This document shows, one piece after another, positions 22,550 through 33,400 of a DNA stretch of 64,000 bases; position 1 is the stretch's first letter; each line of letters begins with the position of its first letter. The notes beneath the pieces are model-generated. The model saw only the letters and a program-made list of their open reading frames with translations. It was not told the DNA's origin and ran no database searches. Origin of the DNA: Acanthosepion pharaonis (taxonomy: Eukaryota > Mollusca > Cephalopoda > Sepiida > Sepiidae); NCBI GenBank assembly GCA_903632075.3, contig CAHIKZ030001780.1:1218501-1282500 (forward strand), in the 5' to 3' direction. The translations under genes were made by a program, and so were the position numbers.

Positions 22550-22680
22550 GTAAAAAAGTGTTCCATTCAACATTTCAAGAAATACTTCCAGAAGGAGACA
22601 GGAACGTACAATAGCCGAAATGTTGTGAATATGGCAATAACGATGATGACAACAGTCCTAACAATGTAAATCGTATAAAT
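22550..22680 (+). mobile_element. SINE-H tail, forward
   Basis: ccagaaggagacaggaacgt, GAAATGTTGTG, tatggcaataacgatgatga. It forms an inverted pair with the preceding copy, as at 8,765-9,180. Confidence 0.7.
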
Positions 22681-22834
22681 AGAAATATTAACAATTGTTA
22701 AAATCTAACAAAGATCATATTTAAAATATTGAATTCCATTACATTTCTCTCTTATCTTTTGTGTGTTTGGAGTTGCACAATCTTCAAAAGAAGAGAAAAA
22801 TATCAAAACTGAAACATTTACTTACAACTTTTTT

Positions 22835-22890
22835 TAATCAATTCACACCAAGCAAGGAGATAATGCCACTAAGATGCAAGAGGTTACTGG
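22835..22890 (-). mobile_element. LINE-A1 3' tail fragment
   Basis: Antisense tail words: caccaagcaaggagataatg, ccactaagatgcaagaggtt. Confidence 0.6.
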
Positions 22891-23349
22891 CAGTAAAAGT
22901 GAATGAGAAGACTTTAGAAGGAACAAGAAACCCAATTCTAATTGGACAACAAGGGATAAACATCTACTCCTGTTCAAAAGACTGTGAGGGAGTGTGAACC
23001 AGATGATAGGCAAGCCTAACTACTCCTGTTGAACTTGTTGAAATACAAGTAAAACTGCCATCAAGATGTATGTGTAGTATTATATTTATTGTTGGTGTGA
23101 AAAGTGCAATTGACAGCCGAATTTCAAATTGTTTGGTCAATGAATGGTGGTTATTTCCTGTATAGAAACAGCTATTTTCACCATTGCCATTATGTTTGTC
23201 TGACACAAAGCCAGGACCTGCCAGTCTCCTTGCCTTAAAAAGTTGTGGCTTTCACCTTGTTTTCAACAATATTTGAGTGTATAAGCATTTATTTGATTTG
23301 GGGATAGGTAAATATTGGTCATTTATTTTTGAGTCTGTAAGCATTTACT
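22891..23349. other. Unassigned sequence
   Basis: The 80-codon minus frame at 22,964-23,206 matches nothing I recognise. Confidence 0.3.
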
Positions 23350-23550
23350 TAGTTCATGGTTCATGACTCTCTACAACTTCCTATTCTTTGTAGCTATGAA
23401 AAATGTTTGTTCTCTTAATCTCCCTCACAACCTCTATTCTGTCATCCATTTATACAAACTCATTAGGTAATTAATATTCAATATGTCCTATAAATGTCAA
23501 ATTCTCACAACCCACTTTCTTTATTATACTTTACAGATAAGGATATTTAT
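23350..23550 (-). mobile_element. LINE-B 3' end
   Basis: Antisense: tcatgactctctacaacttc, ctattctttgtagctatg, tctgtcatccatttatacaa. These are the complements of the LWRA(M)I, ATKNR and CKWM(A)EQ-like C-terminal words. Confidence 0.75.
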
Positions 23551-24375
23551 TTAAATGAAGACAATAAAAGATTTTAGAAGAATTCTAATTCTTAGATAAC
23601 TCTTCATCAGTTAAGTATTTCTTTCAAGCAATGGAAACAAAATGAAGGAAATAAAAATTGAAGTGAAATAATCTATTCTGTAATGCACAAAGGGACTTTA
23701 TATATTTATTACCCACGTCTCTTAGCAATGAGATATTCCATTGTCATGATAATAACTGAACTTGTGTTACCATAACAATGAAATATCTCATTTGTAAGAA
23801 GTGAGAACAAGTTGTTGTTCATATCTGCTTTTTATTTTTATTTTAATTTGCTTGATATTTTTATTTAGAATTCTTTCTTACATGGAGCAATAGAATTAAT
23901 TGTGGAGATTAGAGTCCCAAACAATTCATGCAGAGAATATAACCAATACAATTACAAAATTACTTAAGACTCTGATTTTTTGGATGGTATGGGTGAACTA
24001 GTAGGATAAAAAAAGTTTCCCTTTTTTCACAGGAGTTTCATTAATTGTATTTCGTTATTTCTAAGAAGGTAAATTAATTATTTTTTTTCTTTTCATATCA
24101 GAAAGAAATTTACATTATAGCTAGGTGGGGTGATGTTCTTGGCCAACGAAATTGTTTGATTTATCCTCTTGATCTTGTTCTTTCGAGTGGGGGGGGATCA
24201 AGCTGGAATAAAGAGAATTAATGACATCAGTGCCACGACTGAAAAATACAAGATGTGAAAATCTCAAAATCCTATCAACAATTTTTTTATTTGAGATGAG
24301 AATTATGTTGGCATTCAGGAATTAAGCATAAAATCACTTTAAAATAAAATCTCTTTCTCTTGCTATGGGTACAAA
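23551..24375. other. Unassigned AT-rich sequence
   Basis: No gene seen. A G-run (gggggggatc) lies at about 24,190. A local inverted theme at about 23,720-23,790 (tagcaatgagatattccatt / aatgaaatatctcatttgt) suggests a small foldback. Confidence 0.35.
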
Positions 24376-24492
24376 TATTAATAATAGTAATCATTATAAT
24401 AATAATAATCATAATAATCATAAGAAAAATTATGATAATAAAAATAATATTCATAATAATAATAATCATAATAATAATAATAATAATAAATA
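24376..24492. repeat. AAT-rich degenerate array
   Basis: An irregular ataataat tract. It creates isoleucine- and tyrosine-rich frames on all strands that are artefacts. Confidence 0.9.
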
Positions 24493-24739
24493 GGAAAAAT
24501 GTGGCAATTGAAAACAAGAATAGTCATATTAGGTTGCGCTTGAAATAATATAGAAAGAACATAACAGCACATTGAAAAAATCCCTGGAAATTCCAGTTTA
24601 AGAGAAATTCAAAAAATGGAAAATGTCATGATGCCATTTCTGGCTTATGGTCTCTGGTTGGAACCCAGAAGGAAATGTTTGTATAACAGAAATCAAAGGA
24701 AATAATAAGAAGAAGAAGAAGAAGAAGTTCTTTGACATA

Positions 24740-25234
24740 ACAATCTAGGGCAATATATTCATTGGTATGTCTATGCGAACTATGGTATTCAAGTCTCAGA
24801 TCCCTGGTACAAACCCCACCTGAATGAGGTCACAAATGGTGATGGGGTAACTATACTGTGGAATTTCCCAATCCTCATAGGTAGGAATATTGATGCAACC
24901 AGACATAGTCATACTGAAATCTTTTATGACTATGTCTGGTTGCATCAATATTTGCCAACTAATTGATATGACTTACACAAGGATTCCAATGTTTCTAAAA
25001 AAAGAATTTCAAGAACTGTCAAATTATAAGGACCTGAAAACCGAAATAAAAAAATGTGGAAACTTAAAATTAATGATTATACATGTTGTCATAGGGGCAT
25101 TCAGTATGATAAAGAAGGTTGCCAAAAGTCATGTGAGTAAAATTCCTGAGCACATCAACATCTCAGAGCTACAAAAGAGATTACTTTGTGTGGAACTGCA
25201 CACATTATCTGCAAAACTCTCTCAATCTAAATGA
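24740..25234 (+). pseudogene. LINE-D C-terminal restriction-like endonuclease relic
   Basis: An upstream segment reads ILWNFPILIGRNIDATRH and continues, in a shifted frame, as QPDIVIL. After a disturbance come LIDMTYTRI, KKEFQELSNYKDLKTEIKKC, VVIGAFSMIKK and the C-terminus ELQKRLLCVELHTLSAKLS. The order W...RPDIV...(I)D...E..KY.DL...W...VVGALG is that of the C-terminal PD-(D/E)XK-like endonuclease of some non-LTR retrotransposons (R2/NeSL-like). The RPDIV region is broken by a 27-bp inverted duplication (24,886-24,952). Confidence 0.75.
24886..24952. repeat. Perfect 27-bp inverted repeat with 13-nt loop
   Basis: Arms at 24,886-24,912 (begins aatattgatgcaaccag) and 24,926-24,952, with no mismatch that I find. 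The loop is actgaaatctttt. It lies inside the LINE-D coding relic. Confidence 0.95.
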
Positions 25235-25360
25235 AATGTTCCAAATGTGCATAGATTCCTACTATGCCCTTTTGTCTCATAGACCCCAGGAGGGGATTGG
25301 TAATTAGGCACTGAAAATTACTCTCTGACAAGATGATACTACACACAATAATAATAGGCT

Positions 25361-25650
25361 TAAGGCCATATGGTGTAAAAACATTGGTTCCCATACAATC
25401 ACCAAAGGTAAGCAACATTGAGCCTGGTCAGTACCTAGATAGATGACTCTTTGGGGATACCATATGCAATAAGCTTGGATGTACAGGTGTTGTAATGGAT
25501 AATGAATCAGTATTGTTAATCATAGAGCCGAGTTCCAATTTCAGTTCGGTTTGTTATGTTTACCTGTGTGCAAATATCCTTGGGAAAAATATAAATCCAC
25601 CACATCTCCCCCAGTTAATTAGTAAGACATCTGTCACTAAATTATTATTA
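25361..25650 (+). mobile_element. SINE-5S copy
   Basis: 5S head (taaggccatatggtg, acaatcaccaaaggtaagca, tagatagatgactctttggg, gataccatatgcaataagct), tRNA-like module (ggtgttgtaatggataatga, gttccaatttcagttcgg) and tail (ccttgggaaaaatataaatc). Confidence 0.8.
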
Positions 25651-25890
25651 TCTCATGTATGCACAAAGGACATGGGTCATTTAATGACCTACATATTCTA
25701 GCTTTTCTTATTAATTTCCATTTTACTGTAGGTGTTTTATTGGATTCTTTTAATTGCCAGAAATACTTTGAAAGCGATGTCTGATTTCTGTACTTCTTTA
25801 TCCTAAATGAAGTTTGATGATGATTGAACCGCTTTTTGAACACATGGCTTGTGCAACCTATATAGATTCTTATGTTTTCAGGATTCTCAA
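25640..25890 (-). pseudogene. Penelope-like GIY-YIG C-terminal half
   Basis: Minus strand: IYIGCTSH..FKKRFNHHQTSF, then KYRNQTSLSKYFWQLKESN, then WKLIRKARIC and CPLCIHE. This is the YIG...R...H...E(L/S)..W segment followed by the CXXC-like CPLC..E of PLE endonucleases. The upstream half and the reverse transcriptase are absent in this orientation. Confidence 0.85.
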
Positions 25891-25893
25891 TAG

Positions 25894-26110
25894 ATGAGAC
25901 AATTTACACAATATAAAATAAAAATAAAAACAAATGTAGATAAACAAAAATTATGTAACTGTCCTCTACAAAATAAATGTCGCACAGAATCATTAGTATA
26001 CCAATGCAATATCTCATCCATTGAGAATCCTGAAAACATAATAATCTATATAGGTTGCACAAGCCATGAGTTCAACTTAACCTCTTTTTCAAACGTAACT
26101 CATAATTGAT
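25894..26110 (+). pseudogene. Penelope-like GIY-YIG N-terminal half
   Basis: Plus strand: KLCNCPLQNKCRTESLVYQC, then SIENPENIIIYIGCTSHEF. The CX(n)C-rich lead-in and VVYQC...YIG core match PLE endonucleases. The frame ends shortly after the YIG core. About 50 bp around IENPENI.IYIGCTSH are shared with, and inverted relative to, the neighbouring minus-strand piece. Confidence 0.85.
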
Positions 26111-26380
26111 ACAACAATAGTTAATAAAAATGAACACGCTACCACCCCTGTCTGAATGATTGGATTTCTCTGTATCCTTGGAAACAGTAAATAATGAATT
26201 TATATGTGCGTTTAAAACCCAATAAATTTAAAAATAAGTTATTCCAATATTCACTTGAAGATGAAATGGAACTAATGCTTTTAATTTAATTATATAATTA
26301 AATTTAAAGTTTTTAGCTCCCATTTTTGAAACATGGCTATTACTGTGTAGCGAAAAAACACATATTTTAAATCAGTTAGT

Positions 26381-26385
<5 letters not shown>

Positions 26386-26435
<50 letters not shown>
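26386..26435. repeat. (TA)n array
   Basis: About 25 TA units, abutting a Tc1 terminal repeat. Confidence 0.97.
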
Positions 26436-26439
<4 letters not shown>

Positions 26440-26553
26440 TATCACAAAAGTGAGTACACCCCTCACATTTCTTCAAATATTTAAGTATATCTCTTCATGG
26501 GACAACACTGACAAAATGACACTTTGACACAATGAAAAGTAGCCTGTCTGTTA
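26436..26553 (+). mobile_element. Solo Tc1 terminal repeat
   Basis: Near-identical to the outer ~115 bp of the Tc1 element at 52,922: gtgtatcacaaaagtgagta, caaatatttaagtatatctc, gggacaacactgacaaaatg, gaaaagtagcctgtctg. Similarity stops there. No inner repeat, transposase or right end follows, so this is a truncated or deleted copy. Confidence 0.9.
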
Positions 26554-26894
26554 ACACCTAACACAAAACATGTTGATCAATAAATTACTTGAGGCTAATA
26601 CATTAAAGTCTAGAATATTTGTGCTAATAAAGATCTGAATATTAAAAAAAGCAACAATAGTTAATCAATAAATAAAAGTTAAAATGAAATTTTCTGACCT
26701 GAAATTTCTGAAATTGTCCTTGTCATCTGAGGCCCCATATGTCTTTGTAAGGACATAGAGCATGGTCTTAGAGTATTTAAACCATTTAATGATTTCTTTG
26801 GCTTTGTGGCCAGTGTGAAGACTCTCCACAACACCAGCTCAACAATTGTGTTCTGATGTTTTTATTCCTGCTACTGTGGCTAGGGACACATGTC
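26554..26894. other. Unassigned sequence
   Basis: No similarity to the Tc1 interior and no gene recognised. Confidence 0.35.
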
Positions 26895-27190
26895 CCACTG
26901 GATAAAAGCATTGGTTGAGTGATCCAAAAAGTGACTTGACCCAAAAGTGTTGTGAGTTCAATACCTGGCCACAACAGATGGAGCAAAAACTTGAAGAGTT
27001 GAATTACCAAGGAGAATTAACTGAAATAGATATCCAAAGGCATGGCATGTGGAATTAGAATAGTTCAGTTTGAAATTCCAACTCATATCACCTGAAGAAT
27101 GCCAGAGCATACAACGGCTGAAACATTGTGAATATGGCAATAAAGGTGAGGACAACAGTTCAAACAATGTAAATAGTATAAATTGTTGCA
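26895..27190 (+). mobile_element. SINE-H copy
   Basis: Head gataaaagcattggttgagt with B-box-like gagttcaatacctgg (about 26,950), body atatccaaaggcatggcatg, tail CTGAAGA (27,092-27,098) to GAAAC (27,120-27,124), then tatggcaataaaggtgagga. Confidence 0.8.
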
Positions 27191-27204
27191 ATACCTCATC
27201 TCCA

Positions 27205-27480
27205 AAATATAGACAGATACATTCTTTAGTTCTACCAGTTCAGACCTTCACAGACAGAACCTGCCATACCATATACATAGGATCAAATCATGCTTATTCC
27301 TTTCATTTCAGAGGATGATAGCTTCTTCTTGTCACTTTATGGAATAGACTCCCAAAAGGATGCTTTCCAATCATGACAATCTTAACTTCTTCATATCCTC
27401 ATAAACTGCTACTCTTCTTTCACACATACAGCAATTTCATTCAGTAACTCATTGTAGACAATGAGTGGCTCTTGCACTTT
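27205..27480 (+). mobile_element. LINE-A2 3' fragment
   Basis: tctaccagttcagaccttca encodes the VPPVQTFT-like motif, and accttgccataccatatac is a LINE-A2 word. It continues to gtagacaatgagtggctctt with frame breaks. Confidence 0.75.
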
Positions 27481-27544
27481 TTATTACGTGACAAGAACTA
27501 TTTCCTGGTAGAAAGAGATATTCAGGAATCTAACCCAATTATAT

Positions 27545-28270
27545 TCTTCTTCATCTATATACTATGTCCCTTCATGGCCAATCATGGCTCTCCATAATTT
27601 CCTGTTCTTTGTAGCCATTAGTAAAGTTTGCCTTTTTGCTATTTTCCTAATCCCTGTACTGCCAAACATACACACAACCTCGTTCATTAGGTTTTTCTTT
27701 TTTCTGTTCATCTTGCCTTCAATATGTCCTGTTAAATTTCCCATTCCCTCTTTCTTTATTATGTGCCCTAGAAATTTCAACTATCTCTTTCTGATGCTAT
27801 GTATACATGTCCTTTCTCTTTCTAAAACTTCACCATTGTTCATATGTTCAGTGCATAATATTCTCAGTATCCTACTGTAGAACAATATTTCTGTTGACTC
27901 AAGTCTCCTTTTCATCTATGAAGAAATTGTTATGCATTCACTTCACAGTCATTTAGGAGGATTGGTATTACATAACAGTTCAATACTCTTGTCTTTGGTT
28001 CCAATGAAATTTTCCTTTTTCTTAATACTTAGCTTAGATTTTGACAGGCATCATTCACTCTTCCAATGTTCCTTTGGATTTTGTGTCACATTTTCTGTCC
28101 TCTGTTAAAAAAACGTCCTAGATATTTAAATGTTTGTACTTGCCTAATTTTGATATCTCCAATTTGTAATTCACATTTTTAGCTGTTTCTTTTGCAGGTA
28201 GTCATATCTTCTCTCTTATAGTCAATGTTTAGTCCTTTCTTCTCGCTTTCCTTTGCTACTGTAAATTTAT
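27545..28270 (-). pseudogene. LINE-B RT C-terminal relic
   Basis: Minus strand: MKFLGHIIKKEGMGNLTGHI, then EGKMNRKKKNLMNEV and ATKNRKLWRAMIGHEGT at the 3' end (27,562-27,780). Upstream come shifted fragments of the NCK...QV..FKYLG region (about 28,130-28,230). This is the best preserved LINE-B C-terminus in the window. Confidence 0.85.
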
Positions 28271-29009
28271 ATTTTTTAAGTAGAGACTTTCATTATAAAA
28301 AGTATTTTAATGTATGTTTTGTGCTTTTGAAATATGCACAAATAAATGGATATAAATATAAATAAATATCAGCCTTTTTTCTCAATCTTACTATCTCAGC
28401 TTTCACTCAAATCCCACCTCATTCATCATAACCATTTTAAATATAATCTTCTACCTTGAATGGCTTGTGTAGGTTACATTTAGTTTTTAAAAAATGATGT
28501 TCAGTCAATTATCCTCTTGATATTTTCAATTATGATGATATCAAAAATTAGGGAGATCAAAAGAAGTTGACGACCCTGTGGCCATGACCTTATATTTCTG
28601 AGATGTGTTATTTTTTCAATTTTTAGCATCATTAGTTTTTTATTTTATTTTATTTTTTTGAATAACATTCCTAATATTGCTTTTTTAAAAATTAAAATTA
28701 AATAATTTGATTTTGTCTAATTAAAATTTTGCACATTCTTAGTCAATTGTTTAAGAGATTTTGAATATTCAAACATCTTGAAAATCTATTCTCAATTGTT
28801 TGCTTGTGGAAATTAACAAATGATTTAAAGAAAAAAAGAGTGTATTGATTGGTCCAGCATTTAATCAGGGTTATAAACACACACACACACACACATACAT
28901 GCATACACACGTATATACACGTATATACATTCTCTCACTTTCTTCCTTTTTTTTTTTCTATTTTTCTCTCCTGCTTTCTTAGGAGGGTTTTATTGTTATT
29001 TTTTTTATC
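28271..29009. other. Unassigned AT-rich sequence with CA tract
   Basis: (CA)n lies at about 28,877-28,896 with flanking variants. No gene seen. Confidence 0.35.
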
Positions 29010-29460
29010 AGTATCACCCCATGCAAGGCAGAAAAGGCCCTAAGACACAAGGGCTTACTGGGTGTGGAAGAATTAGAAACAGAAAAATTAATAATGATGG
29101 GGAAGAGAAATGAATAATCAGGAGGACAGTAGATAGTGATTAGAATTGCATTTAAAATTTTGCCAATTAAAATTGGCTGGAAAGCATTGAGCTGGAGAGG
29201 AGTTCCACAATCGAGAAGTTCAAAAAAAAAAAAGAGAAAGAATTTACAGCTACATTTAGCCAGCTCTACGGCAGTGTAAATTGATGAGATTTCGGCAACA
29301 TTATATTATTACGCTTAAATTCAAAAAGTCCACATACCATAGCGTAGAGCTCATCTGAACAATTACCATGAAAGTATTTAATACTGAAGTATAATAAAAA
29401 CCAAATTTCAACATTTAATGACACAACAAATGTCATAAAATCTCCCAAAACAATCTGTTT
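29010..29460 (-). mobile_element. LINE-A1 3' end
   Basis: Antisense tail (caccccatgcaaggcagaaa, ccctaagacacaagggctta), then the coding remnant: minus-strand counterpart of FEFKR(S)..., MVCGLFEFKRNN and KYFHGNCSDELYAMV. Confidence 0.8.
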
Positions 29461-29492
29461 TTTACATACCTACCTATATATATATTTTTTTA

Positions 29493-30330
29493 ATCAGTTT
29501 CAGTAAAGCCACTAAGACACAAGTTTGTACTGAGTCTGAAAGAATTAGGAACAGAAAAATTAATAATCAGCAGGAAGAGAAAAGAGTAATCAGGAGGACA
29601 GTAGATAGCGATTGACATTGTATTTAAAATTTTGCAGATTAAAGTTGGCTGGAAAGCATGAAACCAGAAGGGATCTCCACAAGCAAGAAGACATAGAATT
29701 TACAGCTATATCTAGCCAGCTCAATTGTAAATTGATGAGATGTCATTGCCAGTTGAGTACTGCACTTAAATTCATAAAGTCTAGGAACCATAGCAAAGAG
29801 CTCATTTGAACAATTGCCATGAAATATATTTATAGATTATTATAGAATATACATAGAGAAGCAACCTTATAGAGGTGGAAAAGTGACTGAAGCCAAGCCA
29901 CCAGATCAGAACCGATAATATTGCTGAGAATGTTAAACTGAGTAGATGTAACAAGTCACTTTCCTGGATGTTAGCATCAGCCATGCCGGTGGAAGGCAGA
30001 GAGGAGGCCCTTAGAATATTAATGGAGAGAAGTTTAGTTTTGGAGGTGTTAAAATTAACAAGCCATCTTTTGCTCCACTTAACAGACTTGAGGCCATTTT
30101 AAACATTGGCTGCTATTTTGACTCTTCAAACTGATCAGTTTTACTATTCAGGCAGGAGTAAAGGATTATGTTATCAACATAGATTTCTTTATTTCATAGA
30201 GATACTTAAATGCATAAATATAACAATTCCTCTATTTATTTACTCAACTGCAATGCTATTGTCTAAATCTGGATTTTCTAGATATAGAATCATTATGCAC
30301 TCAAGTTTATAATAATCAACACATGCAACT
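29493..30330 (-). mobile_element. LINE-A1 3' end, longer copy
   Basis: Antisense tail (cagtaaagccactaagacac), then the coding region: gccatgaaatatatttatag (KYFHGN), agccaagccaccagatcaga (IGSDLVAWLQ), with the upstream RT part to about 30,330. It is tandem with the previous copy, same orientation. Confidence 0.75.
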
Positions 30331-30394
30331 ATCAGTTAAAATCAAAATCTGAAGATGGCCGGAGTGTACTTGGCTGAAAGGTTCTGTTTAGAAT

Positions 30395-31135
30395 AAAATC
30401 TATAACAACAGATAAGACCGATCCACTAGTATATTAATTGTGAGTTCAATCCCTGGGCTGGGTAGTCTCGGAGCAATAACTGAGCGGTAAACAAAGAAAA
30501 GAGTTCATAGTTGTTATGTAATATCAGTCCTTTTCTATGGAGCAGTAAATACTGGACAATCTCCTCACAAATGAACAAGAGATTTGAACCAAAAGAGATG
30601 TTGTTCTACAGAAGGATGCTGAGAATACCGTGAATTGACCATGTGAGTAAGAAGGAATTTTTTAAGCAAAAAGGACACTTATACATAGAATTGGAAAGAG
30701 ACAATGGAAATTTCTAGGACACATAATGAGGAAAGAAGGCTGGAAGAATTTTGACACTCACGGGACAGACTGAAGGCAAGAAGGACAGAGGAAAACAATA
30801 AATAACTGAGCTAGCAACCTTGTCTAAATGGTTGGCAGAACAGGGTTTAGGCAAGACAGCAAAAAGACAAAACTTACTAAGAGCTATAGAAGACAGGAAG
30901 TTGTGGAGAGCCATTATAACCCTAGTCCTGAAGAAGAAGAACTAAATAAGAAAGAGCTGATATATCCCTAGACATGGACAGTGGAATGAGAAAAATGTAC
31001 CCCCACCCATTACATTTAAATAAAGGGTTCAGTTCAAAATTCCCAGATCAACAACTGAAGAAGTCTGGAAGGTAAACCAACTGAAACATTGTGTTAATAA
31101 CAACAAAGATTAGTCCTAATGTAAGTCATGTAAAT
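30395..31135 (+). mobile_element. SINE-H split by a LINE-B fragment
   Basis: Head with B-box-like gagttcaatccctggg at about 30,443. The body is interrupted at about 30,535-30,945. The tail resumes with aaataaagggttcagttcaa, CTGAAGAAGTC...CTGAAACATTGTG and aacaacaaagattagtcc. Confidence 0.7.
30535..30945 (+). pseudogene. LINE-B C-terminal relic inside SINE-H
   Basis: MLFYRRMLRIP at about 30,598-30,630, then fragments of GH(I)M(R)KE, TGQTEGKKDRGK, KWLAEQGLGKTAKRQ and EDRKLWRAII. Several stops. Confidence 0.8.
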
Positions 31136-31790
31136 AAAAACTTTTGTTTATTTCTCATTTTGATATGAAAAACATGATTTGTTTTAATTTCCAGTTTACA
31201 AAATATAATCATTCTAAATGATACAGACCAAAACTTATTTACAAAGGATTCAATTGAAACCATTTTCTTTTCAATAAAATCATTTGAGCATTCATTCAAT
31301 GTGACTGTCTCCCCAGAAAATAGTATAAGAGTTGGGGTTGGGGGTGGTATTACCATTATCATTATTGTTATTATTGTTATGGCATAATGAAATGATTCAG
31401 ACATTAGTTTCTCTTGGGTCTAAAAATAGAACACATGTAACGGAAAATCTCCAACTGGGACAAATTCTTGGCCATGTCTTTTATGTTGAACATCACAAAA
31501 GAACCTTTCATGAAACTGGAATTTTGTAGATGAATAGAAGATACCAATACATAAATTGCTTGCTGAATGCGTTGACTTATTTTTAATGAAACAATAAAAT
31601 TGTTTATTTGTATGCAGAAATCTGAAAAGTGATTTTTAACAAATTGCAAATTTGAATACTGAAATAAAAAAACATATTTGAAAGAAGTGAAAATAACTAA
31701 TTAACTTACTTGTAATAATTATTGTGTCTGTTTATTGTGTTTATCATACAACAGAATCTATTCAACTGAAAAATAAGAAGGTGAAGAGAA
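31136..31790. other. Unassigned AT-rich sequence
   Basis: Frames of 81-92 codons on the minus strand lack recognisable motifs. Confidence 0.35.
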
Positions 31791-31799
31791 TCAAATTTT

Positions 31800-31930
31800 C
31801 TTGATTCAGTGTCTCTGTCACAGCAACACATCTCTGCAGTTTACAGTTACTTATACCCAAATAACCTCTTGGGAAAGGTAAGCATCTGACAACCCTATCA
31901 CCCAGCTAGCAATTAAATAGTAGGATTTGT
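31800..31930 (+). mobile_element. SINE-T fragment
   Basis: cagtttacagttacttatac, aacctcttgggaaaggtaag, then cacccagctagcaattaaat. Tail portion with a decayed head. Confidence 0.6.
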
Positions 31931-32189
31931 ATCTGTAAAAATTATTTATATTCTCAAAAAATTGTTCATTGGCAAAAAAAAAGAATTATTATTACATTCC
32001 AAAATATGCTTCATCTTTAAATAACCAATGAAAAGGGTTGATAAGCCATAAAAAGAATCAATAGGATTTTGAGTACCAGGTCAAATTTTTAAAAAATAAT
32101 TTTTTTCTTTTGGTTTTCATTCTTTTATAAAATCAATGAATTATAGTTTGTATTATAGGATTGGTGCAGAAGCAATCTCATTAATTCAT

Positions 32190-32190
<1 letters not shown>

Positions 32191-32228
<38 letters not shown>

Positions 32229-32300
32229 CAGTCTGTTTTATATATGTATCTATCTATCTGTTTATCTGTCTATCTCAGTCTGTTCATATCTATCTAGATA
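32191..32300. repeat. (CTAT)n with decayed extension
   Basis: Perfect to 32,229, then ctcagtctgtt-type variants like those after 15,242. Confidence 0.95.
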
Positions 32301-32703
32301 GCTAGCTAGCTAAACAATGATTTGATACCACACAATTTTATTATTGCCTGAAATAGTTTAGATATCAACATCTTAATACTAAAACAAAGTAGTAGTGGGA
32401 ATATCTGAGAAAACTTTCTGCCAATTCCGCTGTCAGAAAAAATTATTGGCAACATTATTATTTATCCTATCTCTCTATTTGTACAAGTGATAGTTTATGT
32501 ATAGGAAGTGCTATACAATATTTCAATGGACAGAAAAAAACAAAGTGGCTTACTTGATGAATAAAAAATTGATAAAAAAACAAAAGTTCTTTATGTTGAA
32601 GTGATTTTGAGAGATGTACAAGATGCTTGACAAGACACGAGAAACTCTTTGACAAATAAACAGATTGATCATTTGTTCAAATTTGAACTTTTTGAAAGTA
32701 TTT

Positions 32704-32710
<7 letters not shown>
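32301..32710. other. Unassigned sequence
   Basis: No gene or repeat recognised. Confidence 0.35.

Positions 32711-32757
<47 letters not shown>
32711..32757. repeat. (TA)n array
   Basis: About 23 TA units, abutting the foldback to its right. Confidence 0.97.
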
Positions 32758-32759
<2 letters not shown>

Positions 32760-32945
32760 TTGAATAAAAACAGACCACTTTAAGGTTCCATGTAATAAAT
32801 TATTTCACCACAATCTTTTTAGGGTTTGATCATCAGACTTTACTTCCATTTTGGAAGTAAAGTCTGATGATCCAGAGCCCTTAAAAGGGCTGTGGTGAAA
32901 TAATTTATTACATGGAACCCAAAGTGGTCTGTTTTTTATTCAAAC
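32758..32945. repeat. Foldback: ~90-bp inverted arms
   Basis: The left arm (32,758-32,848) and right arm (32,852-32,945) are near-complementary. The inner 21 bp (gatcatcagactttacttcca at 32,828-32,848 against 32,852-32,872) are perfect with a 3-nt loop. Outer words caccacaatctttttagggt and gagcccttaaaagggctgtg differ by small changes. Confidence 0.95.
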
Positions 32946-32984
32946 ATATTTGCTCTGAATTTACATTGAGCTCTCCGGATATCA

Positions 32985-33400
32985 TCCTCCTTGGATCTAC
33001 CCACACGGATTACCTAGTTTTGCATAAACTCTGATTGTAAGCCTCCACTGTTTTGTGGTCATATCCAAACATGGAAAGGCTATGGAAGTAAATCCAGATA
33101 GAAAATTCAGAGTGGAGCCCCAAATGTGGTTAGCTGTCAACACACAATTTTCTGGCAACTGCTGTAGCCAAGCTTGTATTGTGCCTTGGATTCCTTTGGA
33201 TCCTGTCGGTACAGCCGAGAGGTGGGGCATATAGCCTGAACAGTGCACTGCCTCCATATGCCTGTGCCCAGGCCTGCGCCCTAGAGTGGTCAATCTTTAA
33301 AGGACTGAATTTTGACCAAGAAGGGAGCTGCCTTTATCTTGGAAAATTACAACAAACACCAATTATAATGTGTGTGTACAATCTTTATTAAAGGTAACGG
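32985..33400. other. Unrecognised GC-richer stretch
   Basis: Clearly higher G+C than its flanks. A 98-codon minus-strand frame (33,293-32,997, containing GSTLNFLSGFTSIAFPCLDM) has no domain I know. It follows the foldback directly and may be part of the same element. Confidence 0.35.

Noticed and set aside
24287..24572. Ile/Tyr-rich open frames on both strands
   Set aside because: They are translations of the AAT-rich array.
32852..32945. Active hammerhead ribozyme in the right foldback arm
   Set aside because: CTGATGA and GAAA flank a hairpin, but the sequence after GAAA offers no U-H cleavage site at a short helix III, and helix I cannot form outside the foldback.
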